From: Pisolithus tinctorius
Taxonomy: Eukaryota; Basidiomycota; Agaricomycetes; Boletales; Pisolithaceae
NCBI GenBank assembly: GCA_024663395.1
Contig: JANFAH010000002.1
Span: 1,798,001-1,862,000, forward strand
Direction: 5' to 3'
DNA: 64,000 nt
Positions 1 to 12,159 of this stretch are shown here, in pieces (position 1 is the first letter of the stretch; each line of letters starts with the position of its first letter). A program made the translations under genes and the position numbers. The notes beneath the pieces were generated by a model. The model was not told the DNA's origin. It searched no databases and saw only the letters and a list, made by a program, of their open reading frames with translations.

Positions 1-35
1 CTGCACATCCTCATCGACTGCTGATTTCACCTTCT

Positions 36-954
36 TCATTGGTCTCCTTGACTGGCTCTGGCCTCTACTGGTCTGATCACTGGCATTGACAGGCTTGGCC
101 ACTGGCTGGCCATGTCTTGACTGGCTATGGCCCCATGCCTTCTCCCTGTTCTGATCCTCCTCATTTCCTGGCTTCTGCATTGCAACTTCAGTGGTCCTAG
201 CCATAGTGTCCATGGGTGCATCTTCAGACCCCATATCAGTAGTCCACCCAATTGCCATCCCCAGAATTAGTGCTCACCTGGAAGCCAAATCCCTTGAGCC
301 TCATCTGTAGCCAATTCTGTCCCCTTCCCCTTATCCATGGGCTGGGCCTGGTGCTCAGCCCTCAATGAAGGCCAGGTAAGCTCCTCCATGACCTTGTAAT
401 ATAGGTGAGACTTGGGCTGGTGGTGAAGGCAATACCATGCATGATCCTTCACATTGCCCTCTTGTGCTGTCATCATCTGGTTGAAAGGCAGCCACTTCTG
501 CATGGCAAAGATTGTTGCCAGGTCAATCATGTGCATATTGATGGCAATAAGATGTGGATGCATCTTGAATGCTGGGGGTAGATGATCAACAACCATGCAG
601 ACCATTCCCTACATAGATGTCAGGAACAGATATCATGGCTGCAATTTCACTTACCAGCTGTGCCCACACAAGCTGAGCCACTTTCCCCCTGTGCCTAGTG
701 TCCCAGCCATGAAGCCCTCTCAGTGCCTGCATTGTAACTGTGGCAGCCTCCTTGACCATCCACTTGGCATTTTCAGTGCTGATGACTGGCCAGATGTTGT
801 TGGTCAATTGTGCCAGGACAAAGGCACTGGTGTTGGCAGTGTTGGCAGTAGACATAGTGCTGTTAAAGCTTAGGTGTGCAGGTGGTGGGTACTTGAGCAG
901 TGTGGTGAATTCACTGGCTAGTATACACCATTCAACAGGCTTAAATAAGCACAA
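36..954 (-). pseudogene. Uncharacterised gene relic at left edge
   Basis: Three minus-strand open stretches follow one another (954-586, 605-267, 251-36) and read like one protein broken by stops and frame changes. The first encodes about 122 residues with Thr/Ala-rich, helix-prone sequence; the last is basic and Gln/Ser/Arg-rich, as in the tail of a nuclear protein. I cannot assign a family. The general style (short helical segments, no membrane span, no signal peptide) resembles unknown proteins that travel with KDZ-type elements in Agaricomycetes, but that is inference. CG dinucleotides are nearly absent, consistent with decay. It may continue beyond base 1. Confidence 0.35.
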
Positions 955-1330
955 TACAAATGCTCACTCTGGTGATGCTATGATTTACAATATTCAATGT
1001 ACTGGTTTAACCATTGAAAATATTTTGGTGGGAGTAATGTATGGCAGTTGACAGTCATTCTACTAAGTGCCCATTTACATTATGTATGCCCTTGCACATC
1101 CTACATGATGACTGGTGAAAAAATATTATGTAAGACAATCTTATCACTGGTACTGAAATCATTCTCAAACATCAGTGTAATCCCCATGGCCCCTACAACA
1201 TTTTTAACTTTCATATGGCTCCCAGAAATGTTAGATTCAGTTCTGGCAGTCCAGATAAACTCCATAAGTCAACTGGTCCAAGGACCATTACTTCTGATGA
1301 CTGTGTGCAGTAATTCTGTCATGCCATGAT

Positions 1331-2251
1331 ATGCAGCAGCTTGCATCTCTGGATGAGGATGAGGAAATGTTTACTGAAGATGGCCTGCCAGACATGCCAT
1401 CATCCCCATTACATGAGCCACCTTTCAAGCTGTTCCCAGCTCAAACAACATGCACAACTGGACTGGAACCATCCTTCCAGTCCCCTGGTTCACCCAGATC
1501 ACCTTTGATAGAGCCAGCATGGGAGTCATTGGCACCATCTCCCTCCTCTAGAAGCCCATTGGTTGAGCCTCCTTGGGACTCCATATCAACATGCCTCTCT
1601 GACAGCACTCTGTTACTTGAGCTGGCATGGGACAAATCACCACCACCTGTTGCCCCAGCTACTCCATTGCATGAGCTGGCTTGGGGGTCCCCCCTGCCAT
1701 TTCAGTCCTCACTGGTTGGTCCTTTACAAGAACTGCCATTTCAGTTGCCTGCTGCCACAAGATCATCAGCTTACATCTACCCAACTCAGGCAGCTGGCCA
1801 ATCATCACAACCATTCATCCTATTGCATGAGCCCCAATTTCAGTCCTTAACTCCCTCTGTGTCACCAGCCCATTGCAATCCTATCCTGGTTCCCAGCTCA
1901 ACAACATTTGCATCACCCAGTGGTGATTTCCCTGGTCCTCATCAACATATGGACCTTTCAGATGCTCCTGCATCATTCAGCTCCATGTTGATACCACTGG
2001 CTAGATCCACATCACTGGTGCCAATTGCATTGTCACATTCAGAGCTTTTTGCAGTCTCCCAGGAGTTTGCCATACATCCAGGAGTTGATACTCCACAAAC
2101 TGAGCATAAGTCCAGAAGTTCCTACACAACCATAGCTAAACATGTCTACCAGTTCAAATGTCAAGGCAGATCTCCAGTATCATGGCTAGGAGTGGGGTGT
2201 GTCAGCCAGCATCAATGCTGCACACAATGCCAATTTGATCACCACATATAG
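1331..2251 (+). CDS. Pro/Ser/Leu-rich open frame, coding status doubtful
   Basis: An uninterrupted 306-codon frame beginning MQQLASLDEDEEMF. After an acidic start it is low-complexity and carries a degenerate repeat seen as EPAWESL, EPPWDSI, ELAWDKS and ELAWGS between about residues 55 and 125, with recurring LHEP/LHEL. The C-terminal 40 residues are Cys/His/Gln-rich. No catalytic or nucleic-acid-binding domain is visible. It is unusual for a frame this long to survive in such stop-rich, CG-poor surroundings, which argues mildly for recent coding function, but a Pro/Ser-rich sequence can stay open by composition. No neighbour supports a role. Confidence 0.35.
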   Translation: MQQLASLDEDEEMFTEDGLPDMPSSPLHEPPFKLFPAQTTCTTGLEPSFQSPGSPRSPLIEPAWESLAPSPSSRSPLVEPPWDSISTCLSDSTLLLELAWDKSPPPVAPATPLHELAWGSPLPFQSSLVGPLQELPFQLPAATRSSAYIYPTQAAGQSSQPFILLHEPQFQSLTPSVSPAHCNPILVPSSTTFASPSGDFPGPHQHMDLSDAPASFSSMLIPLARSTSLVPIALSHSELFAVSQEFAIHPGVDTPQTEHKSRSSYTTIAKHVYQFKCQGRSPVSWLGVGCVSQHQCCTQCQFDHHI

Positions 2252-2399
2252 GTGTTATGCCAATACCCTGGTGGATGCAACCAGGGAGTGGTGATCACAT
2301 GTTGAGTGGCATGCCATGCTTACCAGATTCCAGCAACAGTTAGCTGATCTTCTGGAGGAAGAGCTGGCAGGTGGAGGCTACCATTGCCATCTTAAACCA

Positions 2400-4070
2400 G
2401 ACCAGCTATAGTTTGTATATTTAGCTCATTTCAATGAATGTTATGTTGAATGGAATTGGAGAAGTGCACAAATTGGCTGGGATTGGATTGTGAAAGTGGG
2501 TTATGGTACATGGTAGCTATGGGGCCAGTTATTCACCAGCAACTCTTGCACTGTGCACTATATATGTTTGTCACAAGTCTACAGGACAACATTTGGTACC
2601 AGCCTCAATTCTACCTTCACCTCCTCATGGTTGGGGCAGGATAATTATCATCTGGCTGCCATGGGGGGCTATGATTCCGCTCTGGGCAACAGGCCACACC
2701 ATCCTCTTCTGCTTGATCTGACAATCTATTTTCCCTGTCCATCACATGGCCTCTAGGCATGGCATTTGAATTGCTACCCACTGGATCAACTCCTGACATA
2801 GATAAGCATGTGTAATTGTGTTATGGATGTATACCTATGATCATAAGGTGTTGGCCCTTCCCCACTGCCACCATTTCCATGGTAGGACTTGGATATGACC
2901 ATCTTATCATTCTGGGTGGCTGTAGAATGCTGTAATGAGAGGATTAACCAAGTGTGCATGGAAACCAACCATTGGATCTGATTCTTGGCTTGGGCTTCCT
3001 TGCAGTTGAATCACCACCATCATTGGCATGATTGTCTGATACAATTCTATCAGCAATATTCATTGTTGCCAGGTACCACTTACCAGCTGGCTTGGGGTAT
3101 GCAGTAGTCATATTGTGCCAGTCAGATGTGGACTGGTTCTGTCATCTGTTGTCCTCCTGTGCATTGGATGTCCCAGTGGGATGATCTTTGGCACATGATT
3201 CCAAGGTCATGTTAGGGTTACCAGTAAAGAATCTGACCAGCTCCAACATACCATCTATCTGTTGCCATTTGGTGGAAGGTTTTGTGGGAGGAGTTGGTTC
3301 CTCCTCTGAGTGATGTCCATAGTCAGAGCCATCAATGGAATTTACTTAATGTGTGATCAGTTATGTGTATCCAAATTGATCATGACCTCACCTTCTGTCC
3401 AGGGTCTCTTCCCTTTGGCTTTTTCTGACCAGCATTGGTGCTTGGTGACTGGCTCTTCCAGGGAACCATCCTGAGATCTCCACCTTCAGAACCAGAAGAC
3501 ATCTTCTGGGTGCTCCTGCTGTCACTCCTTCCAGAACTCCAAGGTTTTGATTAGTTCATGATGTGTCAGCCTGGTGGGCTCTTTGAATGGGATATTGGGA
3601 GGAAGATACTTGGAAGACACATAGGATGCCCAGTTGTCAGCTATTGCAGCCCAAGGTACACTGGCATTTGTCTTCCCACAAGCCAAGCCTGTGTTTAGAT
3701 GTTAGTAACTCATTGACCATAGAAATTGGCACATACAATAATGGCCAGTTATGAACACCCTCATGATGTCCATTAATTCTGGTGTCCATAAGTCCAAGAG
3801 ATTTGGAAGAATGGGCATGCCATCATCATTGGTGGACAGGGAGAATTGAGACTGCTTTTTTCCTTTCCATGCTTTTACCATGGTTTGACTGGCCTCAGCC
3901 TCTCTGCTGCCATCCTCTGTACCATTGGCCCCAAAGGCCTTCTTTGCATAGGCTGACCACTTTCCATGAAGGTCTTCCCAAGCTGAATAGAGCTCTTCAT
4001 TGCCCAGCTTGTCATTGAAGTCATTCCTACACCAGTCAGATATGGTGAAGCCTGTCAGGAAAGCACTCAC
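2400..4070 (-). pseudogene. Degraded uncharacterised gene
   Basis: The minus strand from 4070 to 3702 is open for 122 residues and includes GTEDGSREAEAS and LWTPELMDIMRVFITGHY. The same coding sense continues downstream through many stops: residues such as WAAIADNWASYVSSKYLPPN, then WKE-stop-QQEHPEDVFWF, where a TGA sits where Arg would fit. This points to one protein of several hundred residues inactivated by point mutation. It resembles an unnamed Agaricomycete protein family found near transposons, as I remember it; no function is known to me. The end near 2400 is a guess because similarity fades. Confidence 0.4.
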
Positions 4071-4720
4071 ACTCCAACCATCACTTCACCATCCTTATCC
4101 TTCCATGCTGACATGATCACCACTCTCATCCCACACTGCTTCCACATGTTGTACACAAACTGTTTTGCATACTTTTGGCCCTTACTTGTTGCCACTCTGC
4201 AATTAAGTTAGTATTTGTTATGTTTCACCCCTGTTTTTGCTTCTTTTACCTTACATTTGCCTCATGTTTGATCTGTTGGACTACTTTTCCTTTTAGAGCC
4301 ATCTTCTCTCTGATCCAACAGCTCTCTATTTCCACCACTGGCATTCCTTTCTTGTTACATGCTTAGGACATGTGTCACTATTGTTCAACCAATAGCATAG
4401 TTACCTTGTTACATGTGGATGCCTTGTGGTCCATTCCTTTGTAGTATTTAGCCTGCCAGCTCAAGTCCTGGAACCCCAGACTTGAGCTGCTCAATCATAC
4501 ACAGCATTCTCAGAACTTTGCCCTCAGTATCCCTAACCAGGATCACTCTTACTGGCATTGCCTAAATCCTCTGTCATTTACAGAGGTTACTGCAGCCATT
4601 GCTCAGTAGAAATCCTCAGTCTGCAGCTGAGCTCCCCTTACACCTTGACTTCAGTCTCAGCATAACAAAAGCTCAAGTCTGACAGCCTTTAGGCTGAATG
4701 GTCACTGTTTAGTGTACCAC
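4071..4720. other. Gap with no recognisable gene
   Basis: T/C-rich sequence between the degraded minus-strand gene and the plus-strand gag relic. It should hold the 5' LTR or leader of the following Ty3 element, but I find no LTR termini, no clear TATA box and no second copy in the window, so the 5' boundary of that element is unresolved. Confidence 0.4.
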
Positions 4721-4824
4721 CATGAACCCCCAAAACAACCAATGTTGGGCACTGTTGCAACCCACATGGGAAGAATCATCATCTGACAAAGAACAGGAGA
4801 GCACTGTCACAGACACCTCCTCCA

Positions 4825-5757
4825 ATGAACCAGAACAACTGGACCTCAGGTATCCTCTCGAACCTCTTTAACCAATCCCTTACTACCCTTGGTACTCCCA
4901 TCCCACCAGTACCTCCCCCTGCCACATTTCCTAGACCCCTGACCCCACCCATGATGTCCAGTTCATCATTGAAGGCAACAACTGGCACTACTGCCATCAA
5001 AGCCACTGAACTGAAGATTGGTGCCCTGTCTGATTTTGATGGCAACCAAAAGAATGCCATGAGCTGGCTGTATTCAGTCCAGAGGTACCTCATGGTGAAT
5101 GAAGAAGTATATGACACTGACACCAAAAAGGTGGTCTACACACTGTTGTACATGAAGAGAGGGGTTGCTCACTCCCGGGCAGCAACCTTCCAGAAAACCT
5201 CTCTGGAAAAGAACCCCCCAAGTTTTGGCTCTTTTGCTGATTTCAAGAAAGACTTTAAAGATTTGTTCATCTCCCCTGACACCACTGGTACTGCTATTGC
5301 TAAGCTACATACCATGAAACAGAAAGACTCTGTGGAATAGTATATCACCAACTTCTGAACTGCCACTGCTGACTCTACCATCATGGAAGACATCACTTTG
5401 ATCAAGTTCTTCTCACAAGGACTCAAACCCTTCATTGTGAACCATATACATATGATGGAGACCACTCCCACCAAGATCACAGAGTGGTACACCCAAGCAC
5501 AGAAGTTCAACACCAAATGGAGAAAGGTGAATGAACTTTCTGGAAAGAAAGAAAAGAGAACATTCTACCCAAAGAACAATCTCTCCAAAGAAAAAGATCA
5601 AAATGCCATGGATGTGGATGGAGTGAGACTCTCCCAGGAAGAATGAGACCATCACATCAAAGAAGGAAGATGTTTTGGTTGTGGAAACAAAGGACGTCTC
5701 TCTCAAGAATGTCCTGACAAAGGGAAGACCCCCCAAAAGAAGGTCAAGAAGATCTGA
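4825..5757 (+). pseudogene. gag: Ty3/gypsy Gag, broken
   Basis: Gag is the structural protein that packages retrotransposon RNA. From the ATG at 4825 the frame runs 171 codons to a TAG at 5338, reopens in the same frame at 5383, and continues past a TGA at 5647 to a zinc knuckle at about 5670-5712 (CFGCGNKGRLSQEC). The CX2CX4HX4C motif has Arg at the histidine position, so it is defective. The capsid-like core includes LSDFDGNQKNAMSWLYSVQR. The in-frame stops fit Gln (CAG) and Arg (CGA) codons changed by C-to-T. An ATG at 4721 opens an overlapping frame of unclear status. Gag and protease lie in different frames, so at least one frameshift or programmed shift separates them. Confidence 0.8.
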
Positions 5758-5870
5758 AAGATTGTGGAGGTTGAAGAAAATGACAATGGAGAAAGAGTTG
5801 CTGGTCCCTCCATTGCCTTAGTCAATATCACTAGGGCACTAGGAAAGGATTTTTAGAAGGGAACTCTGAG

Positions 5871-6984
5871 TTGATGCCAGATGTTCCCAGTACTAAGGAC
5901 AGTTCTCCCTCTGTTGTGCCTGTACTTGTATCTTCCACCCCAGATCATACTATGCAAATCCCCATTGCTCTCTATGCATCAGAAAGAACCTCAAAAGTCA
6001 TCAACACCACCACTCTAGTTGACTCTGGAGCAGAAATATCCTGCATCGACTGGGGCTTCATGTGAAAACATTGAATCCCCACTCAACACCTTACTGAACC
6101 CATCCTTGCCAAAAATGCAAATGGATCTCAAAACTCCAAGGGAAAGGTTCTGTTTTCTACCACCCTATACTTCAAGATCAAAGGACTCATTCATCAGTCC
6201 TTCTTCCACATCATCAACTGTGGGTTGGAAAATGTTATTCTTGGCCTCCCTTGGCTGCAAGGGAACAACCCCATCAGTGATTGGAGAATGGGAACCCTCT
6301 CCATTGATGAAAAGACTGATAGGTCAAAAGAACTGTCATGCAACATCTCTTCCATTGCTGTTGAAGAACCAACTGTAAATCTTGTGTCCCCAACTGAAAA
6401 GAAAGCGATCAACAAGTTTATGGATTATGAAGAACCAGAAGATGAGACAATTTGTGCCCATTTTGTTATGGCATGTGGAAAACTCATTGAAGAAGCAAAG
6501 AAAAAAAATAGCCTTCTTAGAAAAATCACCATGGCCACTGCATTGGCCAAGAAGAACACAAGAAGACACCCAAAGCTGTCCTCCCTGAGGAATATAAAGA
6601 ATGCACTTCAGTTTTCAAGAAACCTTCTGATGGAGTGTTACCTCCATCATGACCTTATGACCATACCATAAACCTTGTTGAGGATTTCATCCCCAAGGTG
6701 GCTAAAGCCTACCCACTCTCTCCCTCAGAAAGAGAGTCTGCAGAGAAATTCATTGAAGAAAACCTTCAAGAGGGAAAGATCTGCACCTCAAAATCCCCTC
6801 AAGCAGCCTCCTTCTTCTTCATTGGAAAGAAAGATGGCTCCCTTCATCCCTGTCAGGACTATCAATATTTGAATAAAAATATGGTGAAGGATGCATACCC
6901 CCTTCCCCTCATCTCAGATCTTGTCAATAAACTCAAAGGAGCATCTATCTTCACAAAGATGAATGTAAGATCAGGCTACAACAA
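5871..6984 (+). pseudogene. pol: Ty3/gypsy Pol: protease and truncated RT
   Basis: Protease: TTLVDSGAEISCID at about 6016-6057 with the catalytic DSG, followed after stops by VILGLPWLQGNNPISDW, the usual C-terminal protease motif, at about 6234. RT: from about 6698 the frame changes and reads [19 protein letters not shown], then [20 protein letters not shown], then [13 protein letters not shown]. In the last motif Asn replaces the first catalytic Asp of RT. At least one frameshift lies near 6580-6690. The sequence then switches to repeat S. Only the fingers and the start of the palm remain; RNase H and integrase are absent. Confidence 0.82.
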
Positions 6985-7455
6985 CACTTCAGTCAACCCC
7001 CTTTGGAGACCTATTAGGTCTACATATTTCTACAGATGTATATACCTATGAGGTCTCAACAGGTCAGGTATCCCCAGCCACTGGCAGGGAAAATCTTTTC
7101 TCCAGCACCATGCTTGGGGATTCTCTGCACCTGCCATTTTATAGAGGTGGGAGAAAAGGATTTTGCCATAATTAATATACATTAGCCTGAATATGTCAGG
7201 GTGACTGGGGTCCAGATGGACCTTTCTCCAGCTGAAATTGGGCCTCAATGGGACATTCTCCATGCTAAAAAGGACCCAAATGAAGCTTTCCCCAGCCAAA
7301 ATAGGGCCTCAGTAGGGGATTCTCCATGCCAAAAAGGACCCAAATGAAGCTTTCTCCAGTTGAAATTGGACCTCAATGGGACATTCTCCATGCTAAAAAG
7401 GACCCAAATGAAAATTTCTGCAGTTGAAATAGGACCTCAATGGGACACTCCATGC
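6985..7455 (-). repeat. Repeat S, copy 1 (inverted relative to copy 2)
   Basis: Starts with CACTTCAGTCAACCCC, holds about 230 bp of single-copy sequence with a TATAAA-like promoter motif, then degenerate 64-bp units (AAGCTTTCTCCAG, then GGACATTCTCCATGC). The same sequence occurs in opposite orientation at 24690-25253 with very few differences. A short frame is identical between the two copies (7030-7299 minus, 24939-25208 plus), reflecting DNA identity rather than a demonstrated gene. In both copies the CACTTCAGTC end abuts a truncated retroelement. It could be an LTR or a terminal part of an unknown element. Confidence 0.75.
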
Positions 7456-10400
7456 CAAGGACCACACATTGTTTTGGTTGGGGTACATGGTGCATTCAGT
7501 AGGTGAATCTGGCATGAAACAAAGTCATGAATGCCTATTTTTGGCATTTCCTGCCAATTCTTCAGGGATGTGCTTGTAATTTTTGCATTTTTCAGTAGTT
7601 CCATTAACATATTTACATTCCTGATGTGAATGTGATCACATATTACAGACATTCAATGTACATCTCCAAACTCTAGTATCTATGTCTTTTTGATGGTAAT
7701 TGAATTGGTGAGGATGGCAAGTAGCCATTTTCAAGACCCTCCAACCACCCTTCATCTTCTGTGAATTCCTCTTCATCTGTTTGTCCAATATCATACTCTT
7801 CTGATAGTGCCATCTCTCCAATGGCCCCCAATAGTTCATCACCTTCTGATGTCAAATCCTCCCACTCACAGTCATAGTCTTCTGGTTGTTGCTCAGCTGC
7901 ATGGTGCATGGCAGGCACTCCACATGGCTTGTAAGGGGCTGAATGAAATGCTGCTATGTCCTCTGCTGTGGGTCCCCATGGCCTTGATGGAGGCCAAGCA
8001 TGTGGTATATGTCAAACCTTGGCTTCCCATTTAGTATATGTTTCCACCAGGCTATCCTTTTGTGCTTGCACATACTTCTAACATGCATCTAGAAAGTGAC
8101 AAACTCAGAAACCATGTGATATCAATAATAACTCTACTCACCAGCATTGTTCTGAGCAGCCTCTACACTTTGCCACTCCACAGAAAACCACTCCTGTAAA
8201 ATGGTCTGCTCTCTTGACAACCTTCTTTCTTCTTCATTGCAACGATCAACCTCCAACATAAGTCTTATTCCCTTGCACACACCCTCATCAGCAAGCCAAC
8301 CAGGGGGATCAGGGTAACCCTCCTCAAATCCAATATCCTGCCAAATATCACTATCAACATCCAGTTGAAAAATACCCTTAGATGGTATGGGAGGAGGAGC
8401 AATAGCACCAGGAGGTGCTTTCTGCAGCTGAATCATACCCTGCAATTGACCACAGAGATTATTATATGCTGTGACTAGCTTCAGTACAGTGAGTTCTCAT
8501 TGTTTGATGGATGACTCCACATGTGATTGTAAATGATTTTCTATGGCTTGTTATTGGCAATAGAAACCACAAACAAAACACCACTCACCTTTGACAGAGC
8601 TCCTGTATGATTGTTCCAACCTCTCCAACTCAAACTTGCATTGATGAAGCCACTCTCTAATTTGAATTTTTAAGGCTTGTGTATTTGTTTGGGTCTGTAG
8701 CCACTTATTGTTCCTCAACAGGTGTAGGTCCACATGTGCAGAAACTCCCAATGCTTTCTTTTTTTGGCTAAGAGCCTGAGTTGCCTTTGACAGGGATGCT
8801 TTTGCTGCAGCATGCTGGAGATTGTAGTCAATGAGGTCATTGACATGATCATTGACAAGATCCTTCTCCAATTGATCCACATGGCACTGGTAATCTTCAA
8901 CAGTCTTTTCCAGTGCAAGTATATGTGCCAACTGTTCAGCACCCTTGTTCTTTGACCACCCTAGATATCTGATGAGAATATGATTGCAAGCACAAGGAAA
9001 AGACTAACTGGGTAAGGGTTGAGTTTGTGAATGCACCTGTGCAGCCCACTGCTCTCTCAGTATTTGCATGTCAACATGCAATGCATGGAGGGCTGCCAAA
9101 GCCAACATTTTCTTGCTTTTGCAGAGGGTCCATTTCTTGTTCAACCACTGGCCAAGAGCAGCAAAAGACTTCTTATCCAGGTGAAGAATTTGATTGTCAA
9201 GAACAAATAGTCTTTGATGATGCTGAGGAGGAAGTTAGCACCTGAACTTTGCAGTATATTACAGAAGCAGAAGATCAATGCTTACACCAGAAATTTGGAG
9301 GGTGGGAATGAGTATCTTCAAAGAGCTCCACAGCTGCTCACACCCTTCACCATCTGACAAACCAAAGCCCACACATTTACATGGGTGGTATACCAACTGG
9401 CAAGGCCACTGATGACCATAAGCATGGAAAACTGAGATACCAAACTTCAACCTAGATAATATTCCATCATCCAGGAGCTTCCACTTGTGGCAACTACATT
9501 CCAGTTGACAGCCAATGTCATACAAGAGACCAACAGTCATGGTGGCAGGGAGATGCTCAAACAAATGTTTCACTAGCACTAGAGCATAGTGCTGCCTTTC
9601 CCCTGCTGATGTCATATTGACCAACCAGAGAACATGATCATGACAACAGAGCAAAGCCATAAGCCCTGTAAAGAGGTACTTGCTTTCTGCCTCTTCTCAT
9701 CTGCTGCCTGGAAAGACTCCCCACATCCATCCAACACAGAAGTAGGAACTTTCATCCCATTCTCCAGACTGTCCTCCTTTGATTGATTTTGAGTCAGGGA
9801 ATATTGACTGGATGGGAGGGACCACTGTTGCCCAATGAAAAGTTCCATAGCCTTCACATCTGACTCAGGGATGAAGACAGTACTAGTAGGGTTAGGAGGG
9901 TCATTGGCAGCAGAGTTATGGGGATTATGGGTTCGCTTTTGAGTGAAACATGCATCCAAGCAGACAATGCACCCCAAACTATTGGAGGTCAGCAATCAAG
10001 TCACTAGTAGTGTACCTGTGAACTCACTCATCCTGAGCAGCACCAGTTCTCTGCAAATCACCTCCAAAACAAAGAGGGCAATGAGCACACAAGTAGTCAC
10101 TTGCTCAAGAACTACCTTGTTTTTCAGAGGCTGAGGGAAAGGAGTGTACCAGGGCAGCAATATGTTCACCAGAGTATATTCTCAACACTATATACCAATG
10201 ATAAGCATTGGTAAATTGTCTTCAAAGAGTGTCCTGGTGGTTTTTGGTCAGTACACTTGTCATGGAGACACTCAAATGCATGCATGTGTGCCATAAGATA
10301 TACCACTGCAGCAAGAGCAGTACTCTACAGTAATGTACATGCAGGGACATGTCATACAGTAACATAGGGGTACAGAGTGGGTGAAATGTACATAGGATGA

Positions 10401-11033
10401 AGAGGATTAATATCATGAAGCAGAACATACCTTTGACTGCATCTTGTACCCTTGGGCATCCAAAAAACTTTCAAGTGCCTCACACCATGCAGTTGTGTTG
10501 GGGGTCAACCACACAAAAAGTGTCTTCACAAACTCCAGGACATGAAGATCTACAGCAAGAGTTGGAGTAATTGGTGAGCATGCAAACAGGCCATGCCCTA
10601 TAAGCTGTACAGGGGCTGGAGTGCATGTGCAGTAGCTGATCTCAATCTCCTCCAAACCTGATACATGTAAGCACAGTGCTAGGGGGATACAAAAGCTACA
10701 TACAGTCAAAGAAAAGACAACAGACACTGAGCTGATGTACAGCACAAGTACATTGACTTGGTGTGGCAACTTGAGGCTCTACCACAATGTGCAGGCTTTG
10801 TGAAACCTCAAGGTACCACAGGTATGGCTTGACAAGGACTGGGATAATTTCTGACCACTGCCACCATTGCTTTTGTTGCTTCTGCAAACTGCTTGGGGGC
10901 AAAGTACTCTGGATGACTGAAACCTCAGGCATGACATCAAAGATACCAAGTTCACATGTAGGATGTTGTTGTTGAGGTCATTGTGGTATGGCATCCGCAT
11001 GCTGGGCAAGTCTTTGGCAGCCAGGAAGGACAA
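7437..11033 (-). pseudogene. KDZ-family transposase with CxC1-type N-terminus, degraded
   Basis: KDZ (Kyakuja-Dileera-Zisupton) transposases are large DDE enzymes expanded in Agaricomycetes. N-terminal pieces (11033-10413) carry a Cys-rich stretch (SQCTCAVHQLSVCC) and FVWLTPNTTAWCEALESFL, matching the CxC1-type head. The catalytic core is split over two frames: IVCLDACFTQKR near 9955 (first Asp), TSAGERQHYAL, then YDIGCQL near 9518 (second Asp), FHAYGHQWPCQLVYHP, and LSDGEGCEQLWSS near 9340 (acidic Glu). Helical C-terminal pieces follow at 8931-8551 and 8445-8134, an acidic segment at 7918-7673 and a last piece at 7652-7437. Gaps contain stops and probable introns. The core is recognisable, but the gene cannot be functional as it stands. 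Terminal inverted repeats were not found. Confidence 0.85.
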
Positions 11034-12159
11034 AAACAGGAGGGGGGGTGGGAAGGTAGAGCAATTTTGTACCAGGAGGGTGGCGGCAACAGGCTAGGGG
11101 TGGGGGGACAAACAAGGCCTGCACTGGGCCCTAGTCAAGGATGAGTATCCATGATGTCATAAGTTAATGTCAAACATACCAAAGGGCCGGCCACAGCAGA
11201 CATGTTCGAGACAACATTCTGCGACTGACTAGTTGATGTGGATGATGTGGAGGGACCCTATAGGGGAGATAAGCAATATGAACACCATGTAAATGAGGCT
11301 GGACACACCAAAGGATCAGGCATACAAGGTAATTGCTGTTTATTTGATGACAAAGAGAAAAGGTCCAGAACTGTTTCAGAATCCTGTAGGGAAAGATAGG
11401 TACAAAGAACTATTCAATGAAGAGAAAAACTAACATAATCAGAACTATCTAATGTAACATGGGCAGGCTGCCCTGGTGCATGGAAGCAGAAACTTCATGA
11501 CACTTCTGTGGCTTTGGACGATGGACTGCCATGAAACCCATGACACAAAGTCAATGTGATATACCCTGGACTCAAAGTCAACAGATGGTCAGTACAAAGT
11601 GAGTTGGCAAGATAACAAACTGGTGGGATTGAACAACTGAAGCTAGAAAACAGATGAAAATTAGCAGTGGTGGCAGGGTGAAGATGGTACACACCAAGGT
11701 CACTATATGTAGAGCACAATGTGTGAAGATGATGGAGAGCTAGAGGCCATAAAGAAAAGTGTGAGGCAGTCACAGTGACAGTGGTGAAAAGTTGCTACAT
11801 ATCCGAGTCACTGGATATTGAGCACAGTGCAACAACAGATGACAGGAGCTAGAGGTGAAAAAAGACATAAGACAGCACACAGCAAAGAGTTATACTCCTT
11901 ACCTATAAGCACAAGCCACAATTGATATGGTAGCGACAAAAATCAGCAAGCTACAACCAGATGTCAGATACAGTACACAATGAAAGGGATGCTACTGACC
12001 AAAGTTGTGACAGTCGAGAGAGTAAGTTGCTATCAAGAAGAGAAGTGATTAGACACCCAAGATGCCAAGGATAAGATAAGGTTCAGTCAAGCATGACAAC
12101 ATGGCATGCAGTATATGTTGCGACCCAGACCAACAAATCAGAATATGTAGTACAACTTA
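11034..12159. other. Gap upstream of the KDZ relic
   Basis: Contains a G-run (11041-11050 and nearby), purine-rich sequence and short open frames on the minus strand with no recognisable motif (for example 11773-11495, Ser/His/Leu-rich). It could hold the promoter and 5' exons of the KDZ gene and the 3' flank of gene W. I see no repeat shared with the rest of the window. Confidence 0.4.

Larger units (their letters stand above)
4721..6984 (+). mobile_element. Ty3/gypsy retrotransposon fragment (gag, PR, partial RT)
   Basis: Gag with a zinc knuckle, an aspartic protease (DSGA) and the first part of reverse transcriptase lie in order on the plus strand. The element is a different lineage from elements 1 and 2 at 34.6-62.8 kb: its gag and protease are not alignable by eye and its RT entry reads [15 protein letters not shown]. 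It stops abruptly at 6984, within RT just after a SGYNN motif, where repeat S begins. No 3' half or LTR was found. Confidence 0.85.
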